Source: an uncultured Saprospiraceae bacterium
GTDB taxonomy: Bacteria > Bacteroidota > Bacteroidia > Chitinophagales > Saprospiraceae
NCBI GenBank assembly: GCA_937951615.1
Contig: CALFBH010000046.1
Location: 1 to 54,166 of the forward strand
Length of the DNA stretch: 54,166 nucleotides
Reading direction: 5' to 3'
How positions within the stretch are numbered: the first letter of the stretch is position 1; every line of letters starts with the position of its first letter. The position numbers were made by a program, and so were the translations under genes. Below are positions 1 to 7,660 of this stretch, piece after piece. Under the pieces are notes generated by a model. It had not been told where the DNA came from and did no database searches. It was given only the letters and a program-made list of their open reading frames with translations.

Positions 1-141
1 AGACGAAGGATTTGATTAAAATTAGTGGTTTGTCCCTGGAAATATGCTGTATTTTCAACTGAATTCGTCTGACGACAACGGAATTTGCTCAACGATGCTT
101 TGATAGAACACGACTAAAATTTTGATGCGTTTGCCCTGCTG
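1..141. repeat. Intergenic inverted-arm element, copy 1 (left end cut by window)
   Basis: Positions 1-141 match 38466-38606 with five substitutions and no gaps. The right arm TTCGTCTGACGAC is at 64-76; the last seven bases of the left arm (AGACGAA) are at 1-7, and the 56-nt spacer is 8-63. The rest of the left arm lies outside the window. The element ends just upstream of the toxin-antitoxin-like pair. Confidence 0.85.
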
Positions 142-203
142 ATATTGGATTAGACTGGCAACTCTCCCGTTTTTTGCTTATTTTTGGAGAAACAATAATT
201 TTT

Positions 204-482
204 ATGAGCGTAAATACAATTGACCAACAGGCATTAAAATCCGGACTTATCCAGTTATTTGAGCAGGATAAAGAATTTCTACGTAAAATGGTGTCATTTT
301 TTCAGGCAGAAGAAAAGCCTAAGAAAAAGAAGCTGCCGCAGGATATGACTGATGAAGAACATGCAGAGTTTATGAAGGAAATGGATAGCAAATATGCCAA
401 TAAATTGGAAGACTTCGAGCCGTTAAAAGAACTATTCAAGGATGAGAAATTGTCTGCGGAAGAAATCATAAATATGCTGTGA
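204..482 (+). CDS. Small acidic/lysine-rich protein, putative antitoxin partner of the PIN protein
   Basis: This gene encodes 92 residues if it starts at ATG 204; a TTG at 174 would add ten unlikely hydrophobic residues. GGAGA at 186-190 is a weak ribosome site. The sequence is helical and charged, with a lysine-rich stretch in the middle and an acidic second half ending in a typical helix. I do not recognise a VapB/AbrB, ribbon-helix-helix or HTH fold. The stop codon overlaps the start of the PIN-domain gene by one base (TGATG), so the two are translationally coupled. That coupling is the reason for proposing an antitoxin role; the function itself is inferred only from position. Confidence 0.6.
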   Translation: MSVNTIDQQALKSGLIQLFEQDKEFLRKMVSFFQAEEKPKKKKLPQDMTDEEHAEFMKEMDSKYANKLEDFEPLKELFKDEKLSAEEIINML

Positions 483-928
483 TGTTATATCTTCTTGATA
501 CCAATATCATTATACATTACGTCAGAGCGTCCGTGACTTTTGATAAAGTTAATGCAAATTTACGATTGTTATCAACCTCGTCTAAGTTGTATGTTTCGGA
601 AGTTAGTCGAGGTGAAATCTTATCTTTTACAAAGCGAAATCGTTGGGGAGAAAGAAAGATGGAACGACTTGAAGATTTTTTTTCAAACATCAGAATCACT
701 CCTATTTCCACCGAAGGCATCCACGAAGCATACGCCGACATTGACGCCTACAGCCAATCCCACCACCCAACCCTCTCCCTCCCACAAGGCATGACCGCCC
801 GAAACATGGGCAAAAACGACCTTTGGATAGCCGCTACCGCACACGTACTCCGCGCTACACTTATCACAACGGATAAAGATTTTGACCACCTACAGCACTT
901 TTTCAATTTGGAGTGGGTCAAACAATAG
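482..928 (+). CDS. vapC: PIN-domain protein (VapC-like toxin ribonuclease)
   Basis: The 148-residue product has the PIN fold layout. Asp6 lies in LLDTN, Glu45 in SRGEI, Asp113 in KNDLWIAATA and Asp131 in TTDKDF; together these are the acidic residues that bind Mg2+ or Mn2+ in VapC RNases. Length and motif order fit type II VapC toxins, which cleave tRNA or rRNA in the cytoplasm and are neutralised by a protein antitoxin. ATG 482 is preferred to GTG 479 because it gives the usual MLYLLDTN start, and it overlaps the stop of the upstream small gene. The partner is not a recognisable VapB, so the exact toxin-antitoxin class is uncertain. Confidence 0.85.
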   Translation: MLYLLDTNIIIHYVRASVTFDKVNANLRLLSTSSKLYVSEVSRGEILSFTKRNRWGERKMERLEDFFSNIRITPISTEGIHEAYADIDAYSQSHHPTLSLPQGMTARNMGKNDLWIAATAHVLRATLITTDKDFDHLQHFFNLEWVKQ

Positions 929-978
929 AGGACGTTCTACAAAAAACCACCATCCAAGCCAGCTAAAAAATATTTTTC

Positions 979-1009
979 TCTGCAAAATGTGCATAAATTA
1001 TTATCTTTG
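979..1009 (+). promoter_or_regulatory. Bacteroidota-type promoter upstream of fic
   Basis: TATCTTTG at 1002-1009 matches the -7 consensus TAnnTTTG. A weak -33 element (TCTG, 979-982) lies at the usual distance. Transcription would begin near 1015. A five-codon ORF (MQKEQ, 1032-1049) ends immediately before the fic ATG and may be a chance leader. Confidence 0.5.
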
Positions 1010-1049
1010 CATTGATTAACACACATTTTCTATGCAAAAAGAGCAATAA

Positions 1050-2153
1050 ATGCCACTTTATATCCATCAACGACCAAACTGGCCGAATTTTACCTGGGAT
1101 GACGAACAACTGGTAAAACTACTGGGCAGTGTTCGAAACCTACAGGGTAAAATAGTAGGGAGAATGGAAGCACTCGGATTTGATTTGAGGGCAGAGGCCT
1201 CCTTTAATAATTTGACGCTAGACATTTTAAAGACCAGTGAAATTGAAGGAGAAACCTTAAACCCGGAACAAGTTCGTTCTTCCCTTGCTAAAAGATTAGG
1301 CATTGAAATTGGTGGACTTATCAATACCGACAGACATGTAGATGGTGTTGTCGATATGCTGCTTGATGCTACTCAGAATGCTACAGCGGAGATTACAGAG
1401 GACAGATTTTTTGGCTGGCATTCCGCACTATTTCCGGGAGGGAGAAATAGTCTATTCAAAATCTTAGTGGGACAGTGGAGGAAAGATTTAAAGGGATCGA
1501 TGCAAGTTGTTTCTGGTACTGTTGGAAAAGAAAATGTTCACTTTGAAGCTCCACCGGCACATCTCGTGCCTGCCGAAATGAAATTACTTATAGATTGGCT
1601 CAATAATGAAATTAGCTTAGACCCTGTAGTCAAAGCCGGAATTGCGCACTTTTGGTTGATTAGCATTCATCCGTTTGAAGACGGAAATGGACGGATTGCC
1701 AGAGCTTTAACTGATTTATTATTAAGCAGAGCAGATGGAATTCAGCAAAGATTCTATTCCATGTCTGCTCAAATCAGAATTGAAAGAAAAGGCTATTACA
1801 AAATTTTGGAAAAAAGTCAGAAAGGATTATTAGATATTACGGATTGGTTGATTTGGTTTTTAACTTGCTTATTGAACGCTTTGATGAGCGCAGAACAAAC
1901 ACTTGAAAAAGTACTGGAGAAACATAATTTCTGGTTGAAACTAAAAGATATAACACTTAATGACCGACAAATCAAAGTTCTCAATAAATTACTTGATGGA
2001 TTTGACGGAAAATTAACGACCATCAAATGGGCAAAAATTACAAAAAGCTCAAGAGATAGTGCCTTGCGAGATATACAGAATTTGATGGAGAAAGGGATAC
2101 TTGAAAAAGACCTTGCAGGAGGACGTAGTTCTAATTATTTTCTGAAAAAGTAA
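1050..2153 (+). CDS. Fic-family protein (DUF4172 N-terminus, Fic core, winged-helix C-terminus)
   Basis: The 367-residue protein carries the complete Fic motif HPFEDGNGRIAR beginning at His207, the catalytic loop that transfers AMP (or another nucleotide moiety) from a nucleotide to a hydroxyl group on target proteins. The inhibitory motif (S/T)xxxE(G/N) is present as TSEIEG at 62-67, N-terminal to the core, so this is a self-inhibited class II Fic enzyme in which Glu66 would block ATP gamma-phosphate positioning. The N-terminal 100 residues match the DUF4172 type. The last 80 residues (RQIKVLNKLLDG to SSNYFLKK) look like a winged helix. The target is unknown. The gene lies in a run of accessory genes and has its own promoter-like sequence. 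Confidence 0.92.
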   Translation: MPLYIHQRPNWPNFTWDDEQLVKLLGSVRNLQGKIVGRMEALGFDLRAEASFNNLTLDILKTSEIEGETLNPEQVRSSLAKRLGIEIGGLINTDRHVDGVVDMLLDATQNATAEITEDRFFGWHSALFPGGRNSLFKILVGQWRKDLKGSMQVVSGTVGKENVHFEAPPAHLVPAEMKLLIDWLNNEISLDPVVKAGIAHFWLISIHPFEDGNGRIARALTDLLLSRADGIQQRFYSMSAQIRIERKGYYKILEKSQKGLLDITDWLIWFLTCLLNALMSAEQTLEKVLEKHNFWLKLKDITLNDRQIKVLNKLLDGFDGKLTTIKWAKITKSSRDSALRDIQNLMEKGILEKDLAGGRSSNYFLKK

Positions 2154-2183
2154 ATTCTATTTTTTTTTATAAAATTTGGAAAA

Positions 2184-2792
2184 ATGGACTTATTTAATAA
2201 TACACCAAATCCTAATATTTTGCCTTTTGATGGAGAGGTAAATTATTATGGAAAAATCCTGAATAGGGAAAACGCTCAACATTATTTCGACCAATTATTG
2301 CATAATATTCAATGGGATAATGACAAAGCCATCATTTTCGGAAAATTGATTATTACTAAACGTAAAGTAGCTTGGTATGGCGATAAACCTTATGATTATA
2401 CCTATTCAAAAACAACTAAATTTGCGCTGCCTTGGACTAAAGAACTTTTAGAACTAAAAGAAATTATAGAAAATAAGACAGGAGAAACTTTTAACTCTTG
2501 TCTGCTTAATCTATATCATAGCGGAGAAGAAGGAATGGCTTGGCATAGTGATGGCGAAAAAAAATTGAAAAAGAATGGTGCAATAGCTTCCTTAAGTTTT
2601 GGAGCTGAACGCAAATTTGCATTTAAACATAAAGTAACAAAACAAACCGTTTCCCTACATTTAGAAAAAGGCAGTTTATTACTTATGAAAGGAAAAACAC
2701 AAACAAACTGGCTGCACCGATTACCACCAACGAAAAAAGTAAAAAGTCCAAGAATAAATTTAACATTTAGAACGATCGAATCTATTTTCTGA
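2184..2792 (+). CDS. alkB: AlkB-like 2-oxoglutarate/Fe(II)-dependent dioxygenase
   Basis: The 202-residue product has the AlkB iron ligands His121 and Asp123 (WHSD) and His178 (NWLHRLPP), followed by the 2-oxoglutarate-binding RxNxTxR motif (Arg190, Asn192, Thr194, Arg196). These enzymes oxidatively remove alkyl groups such as 1-methyladenine and 3-methylcytosine from DNA or RNA. Length and the motif SxNxNLYHSGEEGMAWHSD-like region fit the ALKBH2/3-type bacterial branch. The gene follows fic by 30 bp and is 3 bp from the broken beta-barrel gene, so it may be cotranscribed with either. All catalytic residues are intact. Confidence 0.93.
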   Translation: MDLFNNTPNPNILPFDGEVNYYGKILNRENAQHYFDQLLHNIQWDNDKAIIFGKLIITKRKVAWYGDKPYDYTYSKTTKFALPWTKELLELKEIIENKTGETFNSCLLNLYHSGEEGMAWHSDGEKKLKKNGAIASLSFGAERKFAFKHKVTKQTVSLHLEKGSLLLMKGKTQTNWLHRLPPTKKVKSPRINLTFRTIESIF

Positions 2793-2795
2793 AAA

Positions 2796-3713
2796 ATGTT
2801 TAAACTTATGAAAAAAGCAACGCTATTTATATTCTTGTTTGTATACTTTTTTTGTTCCTACACAGCTGCTCAGGAAGTAAAAGAATACGAACGCCTGACC
2901 AAATTCACCGCAGCATCTCTTATTTATACCCAATATTCTACGAATAGTTTTGAATCTGATTTGGTTAAGGGGAAAGTGACCACTTCAGAATTAAAAGCGA
3001 CCCTTCAATATCCCCTTCAATTTAAGGAGCAGGGCTGGACTATTATTAATGGCTTAAATTTTATTCTGCTAAGTCCAAAGGTGGAAGAGGAAGTCAATGC
3101 AATTGAAATTAAAAGAAACTTTTATACGATTGCTTACCATACAGCAATAATCAAAGACATCGGTAAAAAAAACTGGAGAATAACCGCCTTTTTGTAACCG
3201 ACCCTGGCAAGTGATTTTCAGGAATCTTTTTCTGCTCAGGATTTTATTTTTCAGGCGGCAGGCTTCACCGAAAAAAGAGTGAATGAGTTCTGGGAATTCG
3301 GATTTGGACTAAGTCTCAATACCCGTTTTGGAAACGAACAATTACTACCACTGCTTTATTATTATAGAAAAAAAGATAAATGGGAAACCAATGTTTTTAT
3401 ACCTTCCTATATCCAGCAATTTTATGCTTTGGAAAAAGGTAAAATTGGTATTTCGCTCGCCATAGATGGGAATAATTATAATTTTGAGAATACCGTTATT
3501 CCCAATTTGGATTTAGATAAACTGAGTTATTCAAGAGTCAATATCGGGCCAATGTATGAGTTTAAATTGTGGGGCGATATCTATACAAATATTCAAGGCG
3601 GGGTGACCATTATGAATAAACAAAGCTGGAACGACCAATTCAAGGAAGAAGTATTAGACTTAGCACCAGAAGACAAATTATTCTTTCGAATAGGGCTGAA
3701 AATGTTGAAATAA
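2796..3713 (+). pseudogene. Outer-membrane beta-barrel-like gene interrupted by one in-frame TAA
   Basis: Two pieces, 2796-3197 (133 residues with a signal peptide, cleavage after AAQ) and 3279-3713 (144 residues), are in the same reading frame. Only the TAA at 3195-3197 separates them. Reading through it, the bridge encodes about 27 residues (PTLASDFQESFSAQDF and following) that look like normal coding sequence, giving one continuous barrel protein of about 305 residues. Alternating hydrophobic strands and a small final barrel strand suggest an outer-membrane protein, perhaps of the DUF6268 type (low certainty). The likely cause is a recent nonsense mutation in a serine or glutamine-like codon; a sequencing error or read-through is possible. 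The start may be ATG 2796 or ATG 2808. Confidence 0.75.
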
Positions 3714-3806
3714 GAACGTGTTGGAACTTCTCTGTTTACCTGCTCGGCAATATCTTTCATTGAGGTAGAATTTAAACCATTTTAAGTTGAAATAAGTTAT
3801 AATGGG

Positions 3807-3900
3807 TAGATTTAGCAATTTATAAATAAGCAAAAGTTGCTAAAAGGTATTATCTTTGAGTAGATTTAGCAATTTATAAATAAATGAAAGTTGCTAAAAG
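3807..3900 (+). promoter_or_regulatory. Duplicated dyad operator flanking a -7 promoter
   Basis: Two copies of TTTAGCAA-N18-TTGCTAAA occur at 3811-3844 and 3865-3898, exactly 54 bp apart, within a longer direct repeat (3807-3829 and 3861-3883). The promoter-like TATCTTTG (3851-3858) lies between them, so transcription would start near 3864 inside the second dyad. The arrangement resembles an autoregulatory operator pair for the ATPase gene starting at 3933. Confidence 0.6.
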
Positions 3901-3932
3901 TGAAAATAGATTTAATAACTCATTCAACAATC

Positions 3933-5384
3933 ATGGCAATTGAATTTATTGGTAGAAAGCTTGAAAAAGAAGTTTTAAAAGAGGCACTTGATTCTTCGGA
4001 AGCAGAAATGGTAGCAGTAATAGGAAGGCGTAGAATCGGTAAAACATTTTTGATTACTTCTGTTTATGAAAAGCAAATAAAATTTGAAATATCAGGACTG
4101 CAAACGGTGTCTTTAGAAGGGCAACTAAAAAATTTCGCAGCACAATTAACAAAGGTTATCAATCCCGATTTCCCTATTAAAACACCGACTGATTGGTTTG
4201 AGGCATTTCAATTATTGATAACTTACCTTAAACCATTAATGGGCAAAGACAAAAAGGTGGTGTTTTTTGATGAATTGCCTTGGTTGGCCACGGCTAAATC
4301 GGGTTTTTTAAGTGCTTTAGCCTATTTCTGGAATAGTTGGGCATCACGAGAAAATATCGTTGTGGTGATTTGTGGTTCTGCCGCCTCTTGGATGATTCGG
4401 AAGGTAGTGCATCATAAAGGCGGCTTGCACAATCGCATTACCAAACGAATTTACCTCCAAGCCTTTACTTTAGCGGAGACGGAAAAATACTTAAAAAGTC
4501 GCCATATTAATTTTGACCGTTATCAGATTATGCATTTATATATGGCGATGGGAGGCATTCCGCATTATTTAAAAGAAGTACGGGCTTCTCGAAGTGTCAT
4601 TCAAAATATTGATTACCTCTGTTTTTCCAATGCTGGGATTTTAACAGATGAATTTTCAAAATTATATCCATCTTTATTTGAAAAAGCGGATAATCATATT
4701 GCGGTGGTTAGAGCTTTAGCTAAAAAGCGAAAGGGATTGGTGAGGAAAGATATTATTGAAATAGCAAAAATCACCAATGGTGGAGGAACAACTAGAGTTT
4801 TAGAAGAATTGGAGCAATCTGGATTTATCACTTCCTATCATCCGTTTGGTAAAAAGAAAAAAGAAAAACTGTACCGTTTAACGGATGAATATTCTCTTTT
4901 TTATTTACAATTTATAGAAGATAAAGTAAATGCAGGCCCAGGGACTTGGCAGCACTTAAGCCAAAGCACTGGATATAAAAGTTGGAGCGGTTACACCTTT
5001 GAAAGTATATGTATGAAACACCTTTTACAAATCAAAAAAGCTTTAGGAATTGCTAATGTTTATACGATTCCTTACTCCTTTACAAAAAAAGGAACAGCGG
5101 ATGCTCAGGGTACACAGATAGATTTAGTTTTGGATAGAGCAGATTCAGTTATTAATTTGGTAGAAATGAAGTTCTATAATGAGGTTTATAGTCTTTCTAA
5201 GTCCTATGCAGCGCAGTTAAATCAAAAAAGAAGTGTTTTTCGAAGAATCACTAAAACGAAAAAACACCTCTCTTGGGCGATGATAACTGCTTTTGGTTTT
5301 AAGCCTAATACGCATAGTCTAGGTTTAATTGAAAATCATATTACTTTGGATGTTTTGTTTGAAGACATCTCTTTAAATTATTAA
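3933..5384 (+). CDS. Orphan AAA ATPase with C-terminal DUF234/PD-(D/E)XK-like domain
   Basis: The 483-residue product starts MAIEFIGRKLEKEVL and has a Walker A GRRRIGKT near residue 40, a Walker B VVFFDELPWL around 115 and the arginine-rich ATPase helices of the archaeal-type ATPase family. A winged-helix segment (AKKRKGLVRKDIIEIAKI) follows. The C-terminal third contains QIDLVLDRADSV then VEMKF, the D...ExK pattern of restriction-like nuclease folds seen in DUF234. The family is common and multicopy in Bacteroidota and Archaea, and its role is not established; a mobile-element or defence role has been suggested for relatives. ATG 3933 is chosen because the upstream extension crosses the dyad operator. 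A 19-codon ORF at 3884 overlaps the start and is probably chance. Confidence 0.85.
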   Translation: MAIEFIGRKLEKEVLKEALDSSEAEMVAVIGRRRIGKTFLITSVYEKQIKFEISGLQTVSLEGQLKNFAAQLTKVINPDFPIKTPTDWFEAFQLLITYLKPLMGKDKKVVFFDELPWLATAKSGFLSALAYFWNSWASRENIVVVICGSAASWMIRKVVHHKGGLHNRITKRIYLQAFTLAETEKYLKSRHINFDRYQIMHLYMAMGGIPHYLKEVRASRSVIQNIDYLCFSNAGILTDEFSKLYPSLFEKADNHIAVVRALAKKRKGLVRKDIIEIAKITNGGGTTRVLEELEQSGFITSYHPFGKKKKEKLYRLTDEYSLFYLQFIEDKVNAGPGTWQHLSQSTGYKSWSGYTFESICMKHLLQIKKALGIANVYTIPYSFTKKGTADAQGTQIDLVLDRADSVINLVEMKFYNEVYSLSKSYAAQLNQKRSVFRRITKTKKHLSWAMITAFGFKPNTHSLGLIENHITLDVLFEDISLNY

Positions 5385-5470
5385 TTATTTTTGAGACACA
5401 CTTGAGTAAACACTCTCTCTTTTTACGTTTCTAAGCCAGCCGGCTAAAAATGTACAATTGTTATATGCAC

Positions 5471-5515
5471 TGTGATGAATGTCACAAAATATAAAAAAAC
5501 CTTTCCGTAGCTTTG
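5471..5515 (+). promoter_or_regulatory. CRP/FNR-type palindrome and promoter for the yeeE pair
   Basis: TGTGA-N6-TCACA (5471-5486) is an exact CRP/FNR-family palindrome. The -7 box TAGCTTTG is at 5508-5515, giving a predicted start near 5521, so the palindrome is centred about 43 bp upstream: the classic class II activator position. No good -33 element is present, as expected for an activator-dependent promoter. Confidence 0.6.
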
Positions 5516-5603
5516 TACTTTCTAAAACTAAATAAGTAATTGAACAGAATCATCTATAATTTAAATTTTGAATAAAAACTAATTGCCAGCGTTTTATATC
5601 GTT

Positions 5604-5645
5604 TTAAACTTAAACTTAAACTTAAACTTAAACTTGCACTTAAAC
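5604..5645 (+). repeat. Hexanucleotide tandem repeat (TTAAAC) in the yeeE leader
   Basis: Five perfect TTAAAC units, one variant (TTGCAC) and one more perfect unit occupy the leader just before ATG 5652. Translated in frame they give an artificial Leu-Asn run, which is why the upstream start is rejected. Copy-number change would alter leader length in 6-nt steps without affecting frame. Confidence 0.85.
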
Positions 5646-5651
5646 TTACAG

Positions 5652-6239
5652 ATGAATATACTTGAATTTATTAGCCAACCCTGGCATTGGTCTGTCTCCG
5701 GTCTTATGATAGGACTAGTTATGTTTTTACTCATTTATTTTGGCGAGCGTTTTGGCGTTTCTAGTTCCTTCAAAGCAATATGCGCCATAGGAGGAGCAGG
5801 GAAGTGGTACGACTATTTCAACTATGATTGGAAAAAGCATGATTGGTTACTTACGTTTATTATTGGTGCAATCATTGGCGGCGGTATTGGTGTCGGTTTT
5901 TTAGCCAGCCCTGAACCGGTACAAATTTCTGCTGAGACGATAGCTGATTTGCAGGCATTGGGGGTAGAAGCTCCTAAGACGAATAGCGATGGAATGGGTT
6001 TTATCCCCCACGACTTATTTAATTTTCAGGCATTGACTAGCTTGAAAGGTTTCTTATTCATCGTATTGGGGGGCTTCCTGATTGGCTTCGGTACGCGCTA
6101 TGCGGGCGGCTGTACATCAGGGCATGCAATTACTGGCTTGTCCAATCTTCAATTGCCCTCCTTGGTGGCTGTCATTGGCTTTTTTATTGGTGGTCTGGTG
6201 GCTACTTTTTTCCTCTTACCCATTATTTTATCCCTATAA
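5652..6239 (+). CDS. YeeE/YedE family sulfur-compound transporter, first half
   Basis: The 195-residue membrane protein has about five hydrophobic segments and the family motif GGCTSGHAITG with Cys154. In YeeE proteins conserved cysteines pass thiosulfate through the membrane. It is about half the size of full-length YeeE and is paired with the next gene, 9 bp downstream, which carries the other cysteine motif; split pairs of this kind are typical of Bacteroidota and many proteobacteria. The start ATG 5652 gives MNILEFISQPWHW; the longer form reads through a hexamer repeat. Regulation by a CRP/FNR protein is suggested by the palindrome at 5471-5486. Substrate (thiosulfate or another sulfur species) is inferred from the family. 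Confidence 0.9.
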   Translation: MNILEFISQPWHWSVSGLMIGLVMFLLIYFGERFGVSSSFKAICAIGGAGKWYDYFNYDWKKHDWLLTFIIGAIIGGGIGVGFLASPEPVQISAETIADLQALGVEAPKTNSDGMGFIPHDLFNFQALTSLKGFLFIVLGGFLIGFGTRYAGGCTSGHAITGLSNLQLPSLVAVIGFFIGGLVATFFLLPIILSL

Positions 6240-6248
6240 AACTTCGCT

Positions 6249-6662
6249 ATGAAATTATTAAGATTTTTACTGGTCGGCATACTTTTCGGAATTGTGATGA
6301 CCAAATCGGAGGCAGTGTCCTGGTTTCGGATTCAGGAAATGTTCCGCTTTCAAAGTTTTCACATGTACGGCATCATTGGAGTGGCAGTTGGTACAGGTGT
6401 TTTGATGCACTTTTTAATCAAAAAAGGACAATTTAAAAACATTGCCGGAGATACCATTGCTTTTGCCGACAAACCCAAAACCTATACCGCCAGCATTCTA
6501 GGTGGCACTTTATTTGGGCTAGGCTGGGCGATGACTGGTGCTTGTCCTGGACCATTATATACACTGCTGGGGCAGGGCAACTGGATTATATTGGTCATTA
6601 TCATGAGTGCTTTATTAGGGGCTTTGGCTTATGGGGCTTTGCGGAGGAGCTTGCCACATTGA
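6249..6662 (+). CDS. YeeE/YedE (DUF6691-type) transporter, second half
   Basis: The 137-residue protein has four hydrophobic segments and the motif GACPGPLYTLLGQG, with Cys99 in the position of the second thiosulfate-relay cysteine. It follows the first half by 9 bp and almost certainly forms one transporter with it in the inner membrane. In Bacteroidota such pairs are often near Crp/Fnr regulators, rhodanese or persulfide dioxygenase genes; none is in this window, but the upstream CRP/FNR-type site fits that regulation. The gene ends 60 bp before a hairpin that would terminate convergent transcription. Confidence 0.9.
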   Translation: MKLLRFLLVGILFGIVMTKSEAVSWFRIQEMFRFQSFHMYGIIGVAVGTGVLMHFLIKKGQFKNIAGDTIAFADKPKTYTASILGGTLFGLGWAMTGACPGPLYTLLGQGNWIILVIIMSALLGALAYGALRRSLPH

Positions 6663-6721
6663 TGGGTAAAAAACAGAAAAGTAACAAAAGCGTGCCAAAA
6701 GTATAGTTTTGACATAAAAAA

Positions 6722-6759
6722 ACCGACATAACCTACTGAAAATCAATAGGAATGTCGGT
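6722..6759. terminator. Hairpin terminator between yeeE pair and tRNA-Leu
   Basis: ACCGACAT (6722-6729) pairs with ATGTCGGT (6752-6759), with additional pairing inside the loop. On the minus strand the stem is followed by seven T residues, giving a strong intrinsic terminator for the tRNA. On the plus strand the tail is weak (TCTTTG), so termination of yeeE is less certain. Confidence 0.8.
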
Positions 6760-6764
6760 CTTTG

Positions 6765-6846
6765 TACCTGAGGCGGGAATCGAACCCGCACTTCCGAAGA
6801 AACTGGATTTTGAATCCAGCGCGTCTACCAATTCCGCCACTCAGGC
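6765..6846 (-). tRNA. tRNA-Leu (anticodon CAA)
   Basis: The minus strand folds as a class II tRNA. Acceptor GCCTGAG pairs with CTCAGGT (one G-T), and the T arm GCGGG-TTCGATT-CCCGC is perfect. The anticodon stem CTGGA/TCCAG encloses TTCAAAA with anticodon CAA, which reads TTG. A long variable arm (TTTCTTCGGAAG region) is present. The discriminator is A, and the CCA end is not fully encoded. Confidence 0.97.
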
Positions 6847-6868
6847 TGGTAGAAATTATACGTTATCG

Positions 6869-7393
6869 CTAACGTGGGACAAATTTATCTAAATTTTCCC
6901 GAATCCGCAAAAGATAACGCTTTTTATAGTAATAACTTTTTACACTTTCTAATTCAGTGTCGGGTGTTAGACCATGTTTATAGCTGTTCAGTATTGGCTG
7001 TACCTGTTGGTACAAGGCTGTTTCTTTACTTGTAAGCGTATCTTGAAGTGCTGAAAACTGTCCAGCATCAAAATCAAATTCCAGTTCCATTAAGGCTTCA
7101 TTGACCTCCATCATCTCCATCAGAAAGTCTTGCGGGATTTGTGTTTTGCCTTCTTCGTCTAAAAGATGATTCAAATCTAAGACATACTTCATCCGCTGGT
7201 CATCGTCCGATAATACTTTATAAGCTTCATTATTGAGGGTCGATAATTCGAGTATTTCTGCCTGCTTTTCTTCACTTTCCAGCGTATAGAAATCGGGATG
7301 ATACTTTTTGCTTAAAGCATAAAACTTAGACCTCACTTCCTGTTTGTCCACAACAAACAAAACAGGCAATTCGTACAAGTCAAAATAATTCAT
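6869..7393 (-). CDS. hscB: Fe-S cluster assembly co-chaperone HscB
   Basis: The 174-residue product starts MNYFDLYELP and has an N-terminal J domain with the HPD motif (KKYHPDFYT) and a C-terminal helical domain, both matching HscB in order and length. HscB delivers the scaffold IscU to the Hsp70 HscA and stimulates its ATPase during Fe-S cluster transfer. The start at 7393 is chosen because the 93-residue upstream extension is translated from intergenic repeats (AAATTC repeats and the GC-rich dispersed repeat) and has no family counterpart. It lies downstream of rseP on the same strand, separated by 266 bp of repeats, so cotranscription is uncertain. Confidence 0.93.
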   Translation of the reverse strand: MNYFDLYELPVLFVVDKQEVRSKFYALSKKYHPDFYTLESEEKQAEILELSTLNNEAYKVLSDDDQRMKYVLDLNHLLDEEGKTQIPQDFLMEMMEVNEALMELEFDFDAGQFSALQDTLTSKETALYQQVQPILNSYKHGLTPDTELESVKSYYYKKRYLLRIRENLDKFVPR

Positions 7394-7524
7394 AGGCTGA
7401 AATTCAAATTCAAATAACAAATTCAAACACAAATAAGCACCGAATTTATTCAGATCGAAAGTCTCTCTGCTCTCTTTATAATGATAAAATTCCAAAAAGG
7501 AAAATTCCAAATTCCAAAATAACT

Positions 7525-7563
7525 CGCGCGCAAGGCTTCCTTTAGGATAGAGGCGCGGGGAGC
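7525..7563. repeat. GC-rich dispersed repeat, copy 1
   Basis: This copy reads GCGCAAGGCTTCCTTTAGG, then ATAGAGGCGCGGGGAG, and matches the copies at 43611-43649 and 52655-52694. The shared core is (C)TTCCTT(C/T)AGGATA(A)GAGG between two G-rich blocks. The flanking AT-rich sequence contains AAATTC-type short repeats (7398-7520). Confidence 0.65.
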
Positions 7564-7589
7564 AAATTGCAAATAGACCAAGACCACAA

Positions 7590-7660
7590 GTCTCTCTTCT
7601 CGCAATGCCGAAGGCATGGTCTCTCTTCTCGCAGCGAAGCGGTCTCTCCTCTCTTCTACT
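7590..7660. repeat. GTCTCTCTTCTCGCA tandem units with mini-hairpins
   Basis: GTCTCTCTTCTCGCA occurs at 7590-7604 and 7619-7633 and in decayed form from 7642. The units are separated by short hairpins: ATGCC-GAA-GGCAT (7605-7617) and a GCGAAGCG unit. The array abuts the 3' end of rseP. Confidence 0.75.

Noticed and set aside
1032-1049. Five-codon leader ORF before fic
   Set aside because: Too short to distinguish from chance; no attenuation structure seen.
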